Source: Protofrankia sp963555925 | GTDB taxonomy: Bacteria > Actinomycetota > Actinomycetes > Frankiales > Frankiaceae | Length of the DNA: 64,000 nucleotides | NCBI GenBank assembly: GCA_963555925.1 | Contig: CAUVXJ010000034.1 | Span: 108,830-172,829, forward strand | Direction: 5' to 3' | In this document: positions 21,319 through 30,435 of the stretch, in pieces | Layout: each line of letters starts with the position of its first letter | Numbering within the stretch: position 1 is the first letter of the stretch | Notes under the pieces: generated by a model | Told to the model about the DNA's origin: nothing | What the model saw: only the letters and a program-made list of their open reading frames with translations | Databases searched by the model: none | Program-made: the position numbers and the translations under genes

Positions 21319-22341
21319 ATGAGCGAAGAATCGTCCGTCGGCTCGCAGTGGCCCGGTGGCCGTGCGCTCGGATCACGGGATTCCCGGGCGCGTCATGCCT
21401 GGTCGACCGACCATAGTGGGGTGGGTGACACCGTGGCTCCGTTCGCAACCGCCACGGCGGAAAGCCTGGGAACCGCGGAAAGTCCGAAAATCGCGGAAAG
21501 CACGGCATGCGTCGTGACAGCCGCCGAGCCAGCTGATCCGGGGGGCGCGTCCGGGCGCCGGTGGTGGGCGCGGATACGGCCGGTGGACGCCGTGTGCGTC
21601 GGTGGCCTGGTCGCTCAGACGGTATGGGCGTCGGCCAGCGTGCTGCTGATCCCACAGCTGATCGGCACCGACCCGGTCCTGCTCGAGCTCCTCGGTGCCA
21701 CCTCGCCGGCCATGGTCGCCGCCGGTGCGTTCGCTCGGGCGGGCAAGGCCGGTCTCGTCGCTGCCCTCACAGCTCCGACGCTCGGCTGGGTGCCGCTGGA
21801 CGTGTTCGGCTGGTGGGCGGGCCAGCGGTACGGGCGCTCGGCGGTCGACCTCATCACCCGTGGGCATTCCGGGAGCGTCGAGTTCGCCGACCGGGTCGAC
21901 CGGCTGACGGGACGTTGGGGATTCGGTGCGCTGGTGCTCGCACCATGGTTGCCCGTCCCGAACCAGCTGATCTACGCGGCCACCGGATGGCACGGGATGT
22001 CGCTGCTCCGGTTCGTGATCGGCGATGCCATCGGTACGTTTCTGCGCACCGCGGCCGTCGTCGGTCTGGGCTACGCGCTCGGCGACGACGCGGTTGATCT
22101 CGCTACCGCCATCTCCCACGACACCGTGCTCAGCTTCGTCGCTCTGGGCGTCCTACTGATCGTCTGGACGGCCTTCCGTCATCGCCGGCGCCTTCGCGGC
22201 CTTGGTGCGCACTCGCGCTGGTGGCTGGCGGGCGGCGCACGGCGGGTCCGGATGCAGGCCGCCGGCCATACGCCGGATACCCCGTCCGCCGGCCCCACCG
22301 CCACCCCGCTGGCCACGGACTCCCCGATGGCACGGGAGTAG
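21319..22341 (+). CDS. DedA/VTT-domain integral membrane protein
   Basis: A 340-residue protein. A variable, Ala/Glu/Ser-rich N-terminus of about 80 residues precedes the VTT (SNARE-associated/DedA) domain. The domain starts with hydrophobic RPVDAVCVGGLVAQTVWA, carries LGWVPLDVFGWWAGQRYG and continues FADRVDRLTGRWGFGALVLAPWLPVPNQLIYAATGWHGM, the re-entrant-helix pattern of DedA proteins, which act in lipid carrier turnover or membrane homeostasis. A Pro/Ala-rich tail follows the last helix. The start could be internal, since the N-terminal extension is not conserved in type. It diverges from the Uma2 gene across a 74-base gap. Confidence 0.8.
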   Translation: MSEESSVGSQWPGGRALGSRDSRARHAWSTDHSGVGDTVAPFATATAESLGTAESPKIAESTACVVTAAEPADPGGASGRRWWARIRPVDAVCVGGLVAQTVWASASVLLIPQLIGTDPVLLELLGATSPAMVAAGAFARAGKAGLVAALTAPTLGWVPLDVFGWWAGQRYGRSAVDLITRGHSGSVEFADRVDRLTGRWGFGALVLAPWLPVPNQLIYAATGWHGMSLLRFVIGDAIGTFLRTAAVVGLGYALGDDAVDLATAISHDTVLSFVALGVLLIVWTAFRHRRRLRGLGAHSRWWLAGGARRVRMQAAGHTPDTPSAGPTATPLATDSPMARE

Positions 22342-22410
22342 CCTCCGGACGGCTCCGGACGGGCGCCGCGGGACAGCACCAAGCGAGCGCCGAGACGCCG
22401 GGTGAGCCTT

Positions 22411-22466
22411 GACTGTCCGACTGTCCGACTGTCCGACTGTCCGACTGTCCGACTGTCCGACTGTCC
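22411..22466. repeat. Tandem repeat, 8-bp unit x 7
   Basis: Seven perfect copies of GACTGTCC in the gap between the convergent DedA and GAF genes. Confidence 0.95.
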
Positions 22467-22482
22467 GGATGGACCGGCGCCG

Positions 22483-22938
22483 TCAGGTGGGCAGATCAGC
22501 CGAGCCGGCCAGCAGAGTAATCATCTCCTGCGTCGGGATCTCCCGTTCGGTACCGAAGGCGATACCCACGATCGCGCGAACCCGCCCCACCGAATCGGTA
22601 ACCGGCAGGGCGACCGCGGCGTTCGCGTTCACCGCCCGGGCACCGGGTCGTACATCGCCCGAGTCGTCGGTCTGCAGGTTACAGGTCTGTACAGCTTCTC
22701 CCCGGGCCAGCGCCAGGCCGGCCATACCTTTGCCGCGGGGAACGACCGCGGTAATCTTCTGAACCTTCGGCGGGATATTGTGAGCGGCGACCAGCACGAG
22801 ATCGTCCCCGTTGCGGACATGTACCGAACCGGCGATCCCACCGTGCGCGCGCAGGAAATCAACCAGCCATCCACCTACGTCCCTTCCCTCGCCGTCTGTG
22901 TTCGCGTCAGAATTCGCTGACATGCCCGCTCCCGCCAT
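22483..22938 (-). CDS. Small GAF-domain protein
   Basis: A 151-residue protein made of one GAF-like domain: WLVDFLRAHGGIAGSVHVRNGDDLVLVAAHNIPP, then VPRGKGMAGLALARGEAVQTCNLQTDDSG, then AVALPVTDSVGRVRAIVGIAFGTEREI. GAF domains bind small ligands or sense redox state. No output domain is attached. An in-frame ATG at 22923 (MSANSD) is an alternative start. It lies downstream of the ebo-like operon on the same strand, 43 bases after EboF, and may be co-transcribed. Confidence 0.75.
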   Translation of the reverse strand: MAGAGMSANSDANTDGEGRDVGGWLVDFLRAHGGIAGSVHVRNGDDLVLVAAHNIPPKVQKITAVVPRGKGMAGLALARGEAVQTCNLQTDDSGDVRPGARAVNANAAVALPVTDSVGRVRAIVGIAFGTEREIPTQEMITLLAGSADLPT

Positions 22939-22981
22939 ATCGGTTACTGTGTTGTCCCGTCACTGTGCCGTCATTTTCCAG

Positions 22982-24415
22982 TCACTGTGCCGTCACTGTG
23001 TCGTGCCGCGAAGTCGGGTTGGGTTCTGTCATTCCCGCCAGACGCAGCAGCAGGTCCTTCACCTCGGTGGCGCGGTAACGTTCCCGTGCGGCCGTCGGGT
23101 CGGAGCACAGCAGCACCGGCCCGTTGTGTGGGTCGTCGGGCAGTCGGCCGTGACTGCCCCGGATCATGGACGGGACGAGCGGAATCACCGCCATGGTGTA
23201 GCGCAGGCCGACCGCCTTGCGGGCGAGCGCGAGCGCGATGCGCGCCTTGGCCCACGGGTCGGCGGGATTGAGGAACAGTTCGGCGGGGTCATAGCCGGGC
23301 TTGCGGTGGATCTCGACGCAGCGGGCGAAGTCAGGGGCGCGGTCGTCGTCGAGCCAGTAGTAGTAGGTGAACCAGTGGTCGGGTTCGGCGATCGCCACCA
23401 GCTCGCCCGCGCGCTCGTGGTCGATACCGAACGTCGCCTGGGCGCCGCGGTCAAGAACGGCGTCCACCCCGGGCAGCATGGCAATCATGGCTTGCACGCG
23501 CGCCACGTCGGCGGGATCCGCCACATAGACGTGGGCGACCTGGTGGTCGGCCACGGCGAACGCCTTCGACGTCCACGGGTCGAGGTACTCCATGCCGGCC
23601 TGTACGTACACGCGTAACAGACCCTCGCGGCGGAGCATCCGGTTGATGTCGATCGTCCCGTGCACGTTGGTGATCCCGTATTCGCTGAGTGCGACGACAG
23701 TGGTGCCCGTCGCGCGGGCCTGTGCAAGCAGCGGCGCCAGCGCCGTGTCGACATCGCGGGCCGCGGTCACGGCCTGGGGTGAGTCCGGCCCGTAGCGTTG
23801 CAGATCGTAGTCGAGGTGCGGGATGTAGACGAACGTGAGATCCGGCCGGTTCCGGTCCAGGATTTGCCCGGCCGCGTCAATGATCCACTGCGAGGAGGGT
23901 AGGCCCGCTCCCGGGCCCCAGTACTTGAACAGCGGAAACGGGCCAAGATGGTCGGTCAGTTCGTCGTGCAGTTCGGGGGGGACGGTGTAGCAGTCCGGTG
24001 ATTTGCGGCCATCCATGTGATAGATGGGTCGGGGCGTGACGGTGATGTCGACGTCCGCGCCCATCGCGTACCACCAGCAGACATTCGCGACCCGATAGTC
24101 ACCGTTCTGCCGCCGGGCGGCATGCCAGATCTTCTCGCCCGCGACCAGACCGTTGTGCTGGCGCCACAGCAGTATCTCGCCGAGATCCCGGAAGTACCAG
24201 CCGTTCCCGACCACACCGTGGTCCCGTGGTGGCAGTCCGGTGAGCATGGATGACTGCACCGAGCAGGTGACCGCGGGAAACACCGGGTCCAGCGTGGCCG
24301 TGAAACCCTCGGCGCCGAGCGCGCGCAGATGCGGCATGTGCGGGAGAAGCGCCGGGGTCAGGCCGACGACATCCAGGACGAGCACGGCGGTCGGGGCGGT
24401 CGGGGACGCGCTCAT
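22982..24415 (-). CDS. EboF-like alkaline phosphatase/nucleotide pyrophosphatase
   Basis: A 477-residue protein of the type I phosphodiesterase/nucleotide pyrophosphatase family. VLVLDVVGLTPALLPHMPHLRALGAEG, then PAVTCSVQSSMLTGLPPRDHGVVGNGWYF, holds the metal-binding Asp and the Thr nucleophile in PAVTCS; YIPHLDYDLQRYG, ALSEYGI and FGIDHERAGELVAIA supply further metal ligands. It has no obvious signal peptide. It is the last gene of the seven-gene operon and overlaps eboE by ATGA. In ebo clusters this position is EboF. Substrate unknown. Confidence 0.85.
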   Translation of the reverse strand: MSASPTAPTAVLVLDVVGLTPALLPHMPHLRALGAEGFTATLDPVFPAVTCSVQSSMLTGLPPRDHGVVGNGWYFRDLGEILLWRQHNGLVAGEKIWHAARRQNGDYRVANVCWWYAMGADVDITVTPRPIYHMDGRKSPDCYTVPPELHDELTDHLGPFPLFKYWGPGAGLPSSQWIIDAAGQILDRNRPDLTFVYIPHLDYDLQRYGPDSPQAVTAARDVDTALAPLLAQARATGTTVVALSEYGITNVHGTIDINRMLRREGLLRVYVQAGMEYLDPWTSKAFAVADHQVAHVYVADPADVARVQAMIAMLPGVDAVLDRGAQATFGIDHERAGELVAIAEPDHWFTYYYWLDDDRAPDFARCVEIHRKPGYDPAELFLNPADPWAKARIALALARKAVGLRYTMAVIPLVPSMIRGSHGRLPDDPHNGPVLLCSDPTAARERYRATEVKDLLLRLAGMTEPNPTSRHDTVTAQ

Positions 24416-25656
24416 GATGACACCTCCACCAGCCCGTGGCGGGCCAACGCTCCCCGGGTCCAGTCCAGTTCGGCTGCGATCCCGGCGGCAAGGGACTTCT
24501 CATCGGTCGGGCGGTCCCGTTCGGGTAGGACGCTCCAGGTGTAGGTCTCCACCTCGACATGGTCGGTGACTGCCTGCCGTCCAGCGAACATGTTGGCGAG
24601 AACATCGTCCAGGACGTCCCGGGTGCTGCCAACCGGCCCTGCCGGGGTGGCGTGCAGCGGGATGTGGAAGTGGACACGCCAGGGCCCGTGCGCGGGCAGC
24701 GCGCGCTCCCCGTAAAGCGCGTCGGGTAGATCGTCGCGGGCATGCAGGCCGTGCTCGGACCCGCTGTCGGACCCAACGTCGGACCCGCTGTCGGACCCGG
24801 TGGCCGGCCCGGTCTCGGCCAGTTCGCGGGTCTGGTGCAGGAACCGCGGCTCGACGAACCCCCCGAGGATGTCGCGGGCGCCCGGCGCGGCTGGATCAGG
24901 AGCATGCAACGCGCAGGACGCCTGGAGCTTGACCACCGCCAGACCGGCCGCGGCGAGTGTGCCCAGGGCTGCCTGCGGATCCTCGAAGCCGACCGCCAGA
25001 TGACAGGCGTCCAGGCAGATCCCGAGCCTGGACGTGTCGAAGGTGTCGATGCCGGCGAGGTGGCGCACGGCGTCATCGGTGCTTTCCACCACGCAGCCGG
25101 GCTCCGGCTCGAATCCGACCCGAACTGTGCGCCCGGTCCGGTGTTCCAGGTCGGCGAGTTCGTCGGCGAGCGTGGCGAGCTGGCGGACGGCCTCATCCCG
25201 GCGGCTGGCATCCCACCAGCTCCGCCAGCCCAGGGGAAGGGTGGAGATGCTTCCGCGCGCCGCGTCGTCGGGCATCAGCCCGGTGAGCAGGCGCGCCAGC
25301 ACGGTGGTGTAGACGAGTCGTTCCGGCTGGGACCAGTCCGGTGTGTAGACGGCGTGCTTGACCACCGGAGCGTGGAAGTGCCGGTAGGGAAAGCCGTTGA
25401 GGGTCACGACCTCCAGACCGCGGGCGACCAGCTCGGCTCGCAGTCGGGCCAGGTCGGCGGGGTTGGTGTCCAGCGCCGTGGCGACATCGTGGGCAAGCCA
25501 CAGCCCGAGCCCGAGCCGGTCGACGCCGAGCTGTTCGCGGATCGGCTCGGCGTATCTGACCAGTTGGTCCCGAACACCGGCAAGATCCTCGGCGGGATGG
25601 ACGTTCGTGCAGTACGCCAGGTGGACGACAGTGCCGTCGCGGTGTCGAAAGCGCAT
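24412..25656 (-). CDS. eboE: EboE-like metabolite traffic protein (TIM barrel)
   Basis: A 414-residue protein with the xylose-isomerase-like barrel typical of EboE: VHLAYCTNVHPAEDLAGVR, VTLNGFPYRHFHAPVVKHAVYTPDWSQPERLVYT, RGSISTLPLGWR and RVGFEPEPGCVVES. The family is tied to the ebo cluster, which in cyanobacteria is linked to export of a scytonemin precursor; its reaction is unknown. A hypervariable SDSGSD stretch, encoded by a 12-base tandem repeat near 24757-24800, lies in the last third. ATG 25656 has a GGTGAGGGG box upstream. Confidence 0.88.
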   Translation of the reverse strand: MRFRHRDGTVVHLAYCTNVHPAEDLAGVRDQLVRYAEPIREQLGVDRLGLGLWLAHDVATALDTNPADLARLRAELVARGLEVVTLNGFPYRHFHAPVVKHAVYTPDWSQPERLVYTTVLARLLTGLMPDDAARGSISTLPLGWRSWWDASRRDEAVRQLATLADELADLEHRTGRTVRVGFEPEPGCVVESTDDAVRHLAGIDTFDTSRLGICLDACHLAVGFEDPQAALGTLAAAGLAVVKLQASCALHAPDPAAPGARDILGGFVEPRFLHQTRELAETGPATGSDSGSDVGSDSGSEHGLHARDDLPDALYGERALPAHGPWRVHFHIPLHATPAGPVGSTRDVLDDVLANMFAGRQAVTDHVEVETYTWSVLPERDRPTDEKSLAAGIAAELDWTRGALARHGLVEVSS

Positions 25657-25697
25657 GGTGACGGCCCCTCACCCACGCCGTGCGGACGTGACATCGC

Positions 25698-25751
25698 GGC
25701 GCCGGGCTGACCCGTGGCGCCGGGCTGACCCGTGGCGCCGGGCTGATCCGC
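25698..25751. repeat. Tandem repeat, 18-bp unit x 3
   Basis: Three copies of GGCGCCGGGCTGACCCGT (the last with two changes) in the 116-base gap between eboE and the TatD-type gene. Confidence 0.9.
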
Positions 25752-25772
25752 ATGATCGTGCAATGGGTCGGG

Positions 25773-26672
25773 TCATCGGACACCGCGCAGCACCGAATTG
25801 CCCGCGAACAGGGCGTCCGCGGCAGGGGCCGGCGCCGCCGTGTCGCTGTCGCTGTCGGCTGTGCCCGAGGCATCGAGGCCGTCGATTTCCAGGCGTCCGC
25901 TCTGGCCGTAGAACGTGACCGGGTTGCGCCACAGAAGAGTCTCGACGTCATCGGCGTCGAACCCCGCGGCAAGCATCGCCTCGCCGGTGGCCCGGGTGCG
26001 CAACGGGTCACTGCGTCCCCAGTCGGCGGCCGAGTTCACCAGCATCTGTTCGGTTCCGTACTCGGTCAGGATGCGGACCATCCGGTCGGGGTCCATCTTG
26101 GTATCCGGGTAGATCGAGAAGCCCATCCAGCAGCCGGTGCCGGCAACCAGCCCGACCGTGACCTCATTGAGATGATCGAGTACGACCCGTTCCGGCGCGA
26201 TGCCCGATGCGCCGATGATTTCAAGGCTTCGTAAGGTTCCAGCTGCTTTGTCGCGGTGTGGGGTGTGTACCAGCACGGGTAGGTCGTGTTCGACAGCGAG
26301 CGCGAGCTGGGTGGCGAAGGCACGCTCCTCGTCGGAGGTCATCGAGTCGAATCCGATCTCGCCGACCGCTACCACTCGGTCCTTCACCAGGTAGCGGGGA
26401 AGGAGATCAAGAACCGGCTTACAGCGGGGATCGTTGGCTTCCTTGGGGTTCAGCGCGATCGTGCAATGATGCGCGATCCCGAACTGGGCGGCCCGAAACG
26501 GTTCCCAGCCGAGCAGCCCGTCGAAGTAGTCGACAAAACTGCCGATGGACGTGCGGGGTTGCCCGAGCCAGAACGCCGGCTCCACCAGGGCGCGGACTCC
26601 CGCCGCGTACATCGCCTCATAGTCGTCAGTGGTTCGACTCGTCATGTGGATGTGGGGGTCGAAAATACGCAT
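25773..26672 (-). CDS. EboB-like TatD-family metal-dependent hydrolase
   Basis: A 299-residue amidohydrolase-fold protein. Metal ligands are visible: HxH in FDPHIHM at the N-terminus, Glu in VVAVGEIGFD, His in VLVHTPHRDKA, His in VVLDHLNEV and Asp in NSAADWGRSDP. ATG 26672 is chosen because it follows GGAAGG at good spacing and puts the HxH at residues 6-8. The C-terminal 35 residues are a low-complexity Asp/Ala/Pro tail. It lies between EboA and EboE, the usual place of EboB. Confidence 0.85.
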   Translation of the reverse strand: MRIFDPHIHMTSRTTDDYEAMYAAGVRALVEPAFWLGQPRTSIGSFVDYFDGLLGWEPFRAAQFGIAHHCTIALNPKEANDPRCKPVLDLLPRYLVKDRVVAVGEIGFDSMTSDEERAFATQLALAVEHDLPVLVHTPHRDKAAGTLRSLEIIGASGIAPERVVLDHLNEVTVGLVAGTGCWMGFSIYPDTKMDPDRMVRILTEYGTEQMLVNSAADWGRSDPLRTRATGEAMLAAGFDADDVETLLWRNPVTFYGQSGRLEIDGLDASGTADSDSDTAAPAPAADALFAGNSVLRGVR

Positions 26673-26691
26673 GCGCTGCCTTCCGACGGAC

Positions 26692-26750
26692 GACATCGAT
26701 CAGGGCGACATCGATCAGGGCGAGATCGGTCAGGGCGACATCGATCAGGG
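26692..26750. repeat. Tandem repeat, 15-bp unit x 4
   Basis: Four near-perfect copies of GACATCGATCAGGGC (the third has two changes). The last unit runs into the stop of the EboA gene (26745-26747). Confidence 0.9.
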
Positions 26751-27449
26751 TTGAAAGCTCTCCACCACATCCAGCACGTCGGGCGGCACATCCCGGCCGG
26801 CGGCGATGCGTTCGTCTGCGAAGGCGACGAGCATCCGGACGAGTTCCTCGTCCGCCCGCCGGGTCAGGTCCGCGACCTCGACAAGGCGGACGCCGAGGAA
26901 TACACACTTGAGTACCGCCTGACGCCACGAGGCGTCGTCGAGGTGCCGGGCCGCGTACGGGCCGAGTGCCGCGGCCACCAGCGTGGCGTCGTTCGTGCGT
27001 AGGGCGTCCCGAACGATCGCGACGGTGTCCGGGCCGACGTCCAGCAGCGGCAGTGCCCGCAGCACTGCGCGGCGCTCGGCGGCGTCGCCGCGTTCGTACA
27101 ACCTCGCGACTGTGCCGACGAGTGTGTCGCCGGTTATCGGCAGCACCGTGAGCAGCAGTACTCGGGCTGCCTCGTCGACGGTCCAGCCGCGCAGCCCCGG
27201 GCCGGGGGCCGGGCTGGTGGACGCGAGCAGCGGGCCGTGGCCGCAGTGCCGACGCACCGCCGGGAAGAGCTGGTCAATCGCGTCGGCGGAGCCGCCGACG
27301 GCGTTGACCGCGTTGGTCAGCCACGCATGCCCGGCATCGGTGAGCCTGGCCGCGAGCGTCGAGGCAAGTTCGTCGACGGACAGCCCCCCGTCGACGGTCG
27401 CCCGTTCGCCAGCTGCTCGGTCGTCGGTTGCTCGGTTGCCAGTTGTCAT
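26745..27449 (-). CDS. eboA: EboA-domain protein
   Basis: A 234-residue, mostly helical protein recognised by its C-terminal part: WRQAVLKCVFLGVRLVEVADLTRRADEELVRMLVAFADERIAAGRDVPPDVLDVV, the conserved EboA block. The middle (WTVDEAARVLLLTVLP, then ERRAVLRALPLLDVG) looks like helical repeats. EboA is the defining gene of ebo clusters and has no known activity. ATG 27449 follows a GGAGG box. It stands between the second sugar isomerase and EboB. Confidence 0.88.
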   Translation of the reverse strand: MTTGNRATDDRAAGERATVDGGLSVDELASTLAARLTDAGHAWLTNAVNAVGGSADAIDQLFPAVRRHCGHGPLLASTSPAPGPGLRGWTVDEAARVLLLTVLPITGDTLVGTVARLYERGDAAERRAVLRALPLLDVGPDTVAIVRDALRTNDATLVAAALGPYAARHLDDASWRQAVLKCVFLGVRLVEVADLTRRADEELVRMLVAFADERIAAGRDVPPDVLDVVESFQP

Positions 27450-27455
27450 GGGATG

Positions 27456-28394
27456 TCACCTCCCGAGCTCACCGCGGATGGATTGTTTCGGGCGTACCGG
27501 TGGCCCCGGCGCGCACGCCTGCCGTAGGAAGGCCAGGGAACGCCGGGCCACCAGCGGCGCGGCATGGCTGTGCCGGGGCAGCTCGACCGATACGAGCCCG
27601 CTGTAGCCGATTTTGGTCAGGGCAGCCAGGACCGGGGGAAAATCGATCTCACCCGAGCCGAATTCCAGGTGCTCGTGGACACCTCGGCGCATGTCCTCGA
27701 TCTGCACGTTGACCACCCGGTCCGCGGACCCCAGGACGCACTCGGGCACAGGCGCGGACTCCAGGCAACGACAGTGGCCGATGTCGAGGGTGAGGCCGAA
27801 GGCAGCAGGTGCGCCGAGGGCGTTTCGCAGGCGCTCATAGCCGGCGAGATCCTCGATCATCATCCCCGGTTCGGGCTCGAATCCGAGCTGGACTCCTGCC
27901 TGCTCGGCCGTCGCGACCACGTTGGCGCAGCCGTCAACCAGCAGGTCCCAGGCGAGGGCGCGGGGGACCCCGGCCGGTACCGTCCCACTCCAGAACGACA
28001 CCGCTTCGGCGCCGAGATCCGCTCCGACACCGACCGCCCGCCGCAGCAGGTCCAGTCGCCGTTCCCGGCCGTCGGGAGATGTGAGGGTGGGGCTGTGCTT
28101 GTGCCAGGGGTCGAGCAGGTACCGGGCGCCCGTTTCGATCACGACGGCGAGATCGGCCGCGGCAAGCCGGGCACCGACGCGCCGTACCCGTCGGGCGAGG
28201 TCGGCGTCGAACGGGTCGAGATGCTGATGATCAAGCGTGAGTGCAACCCCGTCGAAGCCCATGCCGGCCAGCACGGCGATGACATCTTCGATGCGGTGGT
28301 CGGCAAAGCCGTTGGTGCCGTAGCCGAAGCGCAGCTGCCCGTTGCGGCCGGCGCGGGCGTCCATCGGCTCGACATGACCGTTCGGGTGGGTCAT
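27456..28394 (-). CDS. Sugar-phosphate isomerase/epimerase-type TIM barrel
   Basis: A 312-residue protein of the AP-endonuclease-2/xylose isomerase-like family: RFGYGTNGFADHRIEDVIAVLAGMGFDGVALTLDH, then QLGFEPEPGMMIED, FGLTLDIGHCRC and NVQIEDMRRGVHEHLEFGSGEIDF, with the Glu, Asp, His and Glu metal ligands. It starts at the ATGA overlap with the prenyltransferase gene and is followed by EboA after seven bases. It is distinct from EboE in the same operon, so the pathway probably has two isomerase-like steps on a sugar or cyclitol. Confidence 0.85.
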   Translation of the reverse strand: MTHPNGHVEPMDARAGRNGQLRFGYGTNGFADHRIEDVIAVLAGMGFDGVALTLDHQHLDPFDADLARRVRRVGARLAAADLAVVIETGARYLLDPWHKHSPTLTSPDGRERRLDLLRRAVGVGADLGAEAVSFWSGTVPAGVPRALAWDLLVDGCANVVATAEQAGVQLGFEPEPGMMIEDLAGYERLRNALGAPAAFGLTLDIGHCRCLESAPVPECVLGSADRVVNVQIEDMRRGVHEHLEFGSGEIDFPPVLAALTKIGYSGLVSVELPRHSHAAPLVARRSLAFLRQACAPGPPVRPKQSIRGELGR

Positions 28395-29269
28395 GTCGGT
28401 GATACCCGTCTGGCCAGGGCCCGGGCTACCGGGAAGAGCAGGGCCAGCGCACCGGCCGCCCGGAGCCTGCCGCAGCAGGCTGTGATCGCAGCCTGGAGTG
28501 GAACCAGCCCGAGGATCCCCGCGCCGACCGCCTGCTGGACGTGGCGCGCGCCCGGGTCGCGTACGACAGCGGCCTGAGCCGCGCCGAAGGTCCCGGCGTA
28601 GGCACCCAGCAGGCCCAGGCCGGCGATCTGGTGGCGCCGGGTACCCCGACGGCGGGTGACGGCCGAGGTTGCCAGGATGACCAGCGTGGTCGCGCCGAGG
28701 GTGATCTTCGGTAGCGTCTTGCCGCTGCCCTGCACCTCCCGTCGACTCAACTCGGTGACCACGTAGGTGTGGCCGGCGACGACGAGCGCTGCGGGCAGGC
28801 AACGGCGGCTTTGGTGCGGACCTGCGCCGAGCATGACGTCGAGGGCTCGGGCGGTAGCCATCGCGGCGGGACCGAGCGGGGTGGACTTGAGGGCAAGATC
28901 GTAGACCCACACCGTGGCGGCCAGGGGAACCGCGACGATGAGCGCCGGGGGTCCACCGGCCACGCCTGCGATACCGATCCCGGCTGCGGTCAGGCCGGTG
29001 GCCAGCGCGAAAGCCGTCCGCGGGGTCACGCGGCCCGACGGGATCGGCCGGTGCGGCCGTTCCACGGCGTCGACATCGCGGTCTGCCATGTCGTTCAGTG
29101 CCATTCCGCCCCAGTACAGGCAGATGGAGGCAGCGGCGAGACCCACGCTCGCCGGATCCAACGGCCGGCCCGCGATCGCTGCGCCGGCGACGGTGTCCCC
29201 GGGTACGGTCAGCGCGGCGGGCGCCCGCACCAGCTCGACCAGGGCCGCCAGATGCGCAACCGCGGTCAT
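28391..29269 (-). CDS. UbiA-family prenyltransferase (EboC-like)
   Basis: A 292-residue membrane protein. The first Asp-rich motif NDMADRDVDAVERPHRPIPSG is intact, as is the second-site region VYDLALKSTPLG. Eight or so hydrophobic helices are visible. UbiA enzymes attach polyprenyl chains to acceptors; in ebo clusters EboC holds this role and its acceptor is unknown. It overlaps the cyclase gene upstream (ATGA) and the isomerase gene downstream (ATGA), so the cyclase, prenyltransferase and isomerase are probably translated together. Confidence 0.87.
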   Translation of the reverse strand: MTAVAHLAALVELVRAPAALTVPGDTVAGAAIAGRPLDPASVGLAAASICLYWGGMALNDMADRDVDAVERPHRPIPSGRVTPRTAFALATGLTAAGIGIAGVAGGPPALIVAVPLAATVWVYDLALKSTPLGPAAMATARALDVMLGAGPHQSRRCLPAALVVAGHTYVVTELSRREVQGSGKTLPKITLGATTLVILATSAVTRRRGTRRHQIAGLGLLGAYAGTFGAAQAAVVRDPGARHVQQAVGAGILGLVPLQAAITACCGRLRAAGALALLFPVARALARRVSPT

Positions 29270-30435
29270 CGGTGCGGTCCCAGTGACCTCACCCAGGAGC
29301 GGAGCGTCTCGTACTGCATGACCAGCCGGTGCTCGTCGGTACCAACCGGATCCTTGAAAAAGAACGCGAGCTGACCCTGGGGGCCGACATGCCCCGTCTC
29401 GTGGGCGCGGCCGAGAAGACGGACGAGGTCCAGCACCAGCGGCGCGGCCAGCGTTGAGTCACAGCCCTGCCAGGTGAACTGGAGCGTCATCCGGACACCG
29501 AGAAAACCTTCGAACAGGATGTGGTCCCAGGCGGTCTTCCACTCGCCGAGCTCCGGTGTGTTGTCGATGTGGACGATTCCCTCGACCGGATGTCCGAGAA
29601 TGGATTCGAGGGCACGTGACTTCGATCTGGTCTTGCTGTGCGCTCGGGCTGGTTCGGCCAGCGTGGCGCCGTCCCCGCCGCCCAGCAGATTCGTTCCGCT
29701 CCACGAGCGCACGGGTAACGCGCGGTGCGCGAACATCGGTGCGAGCGCGGACTTGACCAGAGTTTCCCCGGTTTTGCCGTCGTTCCCGGCGTAGGGGACG
29801 GCGCAGGTGCGGGAAAGTTCGTCGAGGGCTGGCAGCCCAGCGCCTACGGACGGCGTGAAGTTGATGTAGGAGCAGCCCGCGGTGAATGCCGCATAGGCGT
29901 AGAGGGAACTCGTCGGAACGACCGGTCCAGCCGACGACATCGCCTCCTGAAGGTGAGTCAGCGATGCATGGGCTGCTGATTCCGGGGGCGTCGGCTCGGT
30001 GGACGAGACATTGACGACGACCACGCGTGCCAGCCGGTGTCGTTGTCGGAACGAAACCAGATCGGCCACCAGCTCCGCAGCCGCCTCGGCCTGAGTCTGG
30101 CCGGACGGAAGGTCCGTGACCCCAACCTTGATCTCTTTGTCGGCCGCAACCAGTTCGTCCGTGACATGGTCGAGGAGATGCGCGGGCACGACGCCGGCTA
30201 AAGCGAGCTGTTCGGCGCGTTTTACCAGTGGGACGGTAGTGACGTCGTGGCCGCCGAACACCAGGTCGTCAAAGCGGGGGAGACCCGCTTCGCGGAAGTC
30301 CGAAAGCTCTGTGACGCACCCGACTGGGGGGGTTAAACCGGCACGCACAGCAGCCATGCCAACCATGGTGGTGGTGGCGACGGAACCCCGTGCGCCGATC
30401 ATCCAAACACCGAGGCGGATGTTTCCAGAAACCAT
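29266..30435 (-). CDS. Inositol-3-phosphate synthase-type cyclase
   Basis: A 389-residue protein of the MIPS family, which turns glucose 6-phosphate into inositol 3-phosphate with NAD. The Rossmann start LGVWMIGARGSVATTTMVG and the catalytic-region block GNDGKTGETLVKSALAPMF followed by WSGTNLLGGGDG are clear. ATG 30435 is chosen for its AGAGG box and position just before the NAD motif; ATG 30444 is nearly as good. It is the first gene of the ebo-like operon. Its operon place suggests it makes a dedicated cyclitol precursor instead of housekeeping inositol. Substrate is inferred. Confidence 0.87.
   Translation of the reverse strand: MVSGNIRLGVWMIGARGSVATTTMVGMAAVRAGLTPPVGCVTELSDFREAGLPRFDDLVFGGHDVTTVPLVKRAEQLALAGVVPAHLLDHVTDELVAADKEIKVGVTDLPSGQTQAEAAAELVADLVSFRQRHRLARVVVVNVSSTEPTPPESAAHASLTHLQEAMSSAGPVVPTSSLYAYAAFTAGCSYINFTPSVGAGLPALDELSRTCAVPYAGNDGKTGETLVKSALAPMFAHRALPVRSWSGTNLLGGGDGATLAEPARAHSKTRSKSRALESILGHPVEGIVHIDNTPELGEWKTAWDHILFEGFLGVRMTLQFTWQGCDSTLAAPLVLDLVRLLGRAHETGHVGPQGQLAFFFKDPVGTDEHRLVMQYETLRSWVRSLGPHR

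Noticed and set aside
22982..30435. Presence of an EboD-type dehydroquinate-synthase-like gene in the ebo-like operon
   Set aside because: All seven reading frames are assigned to other families, and no such gene is in the flanking sequence.
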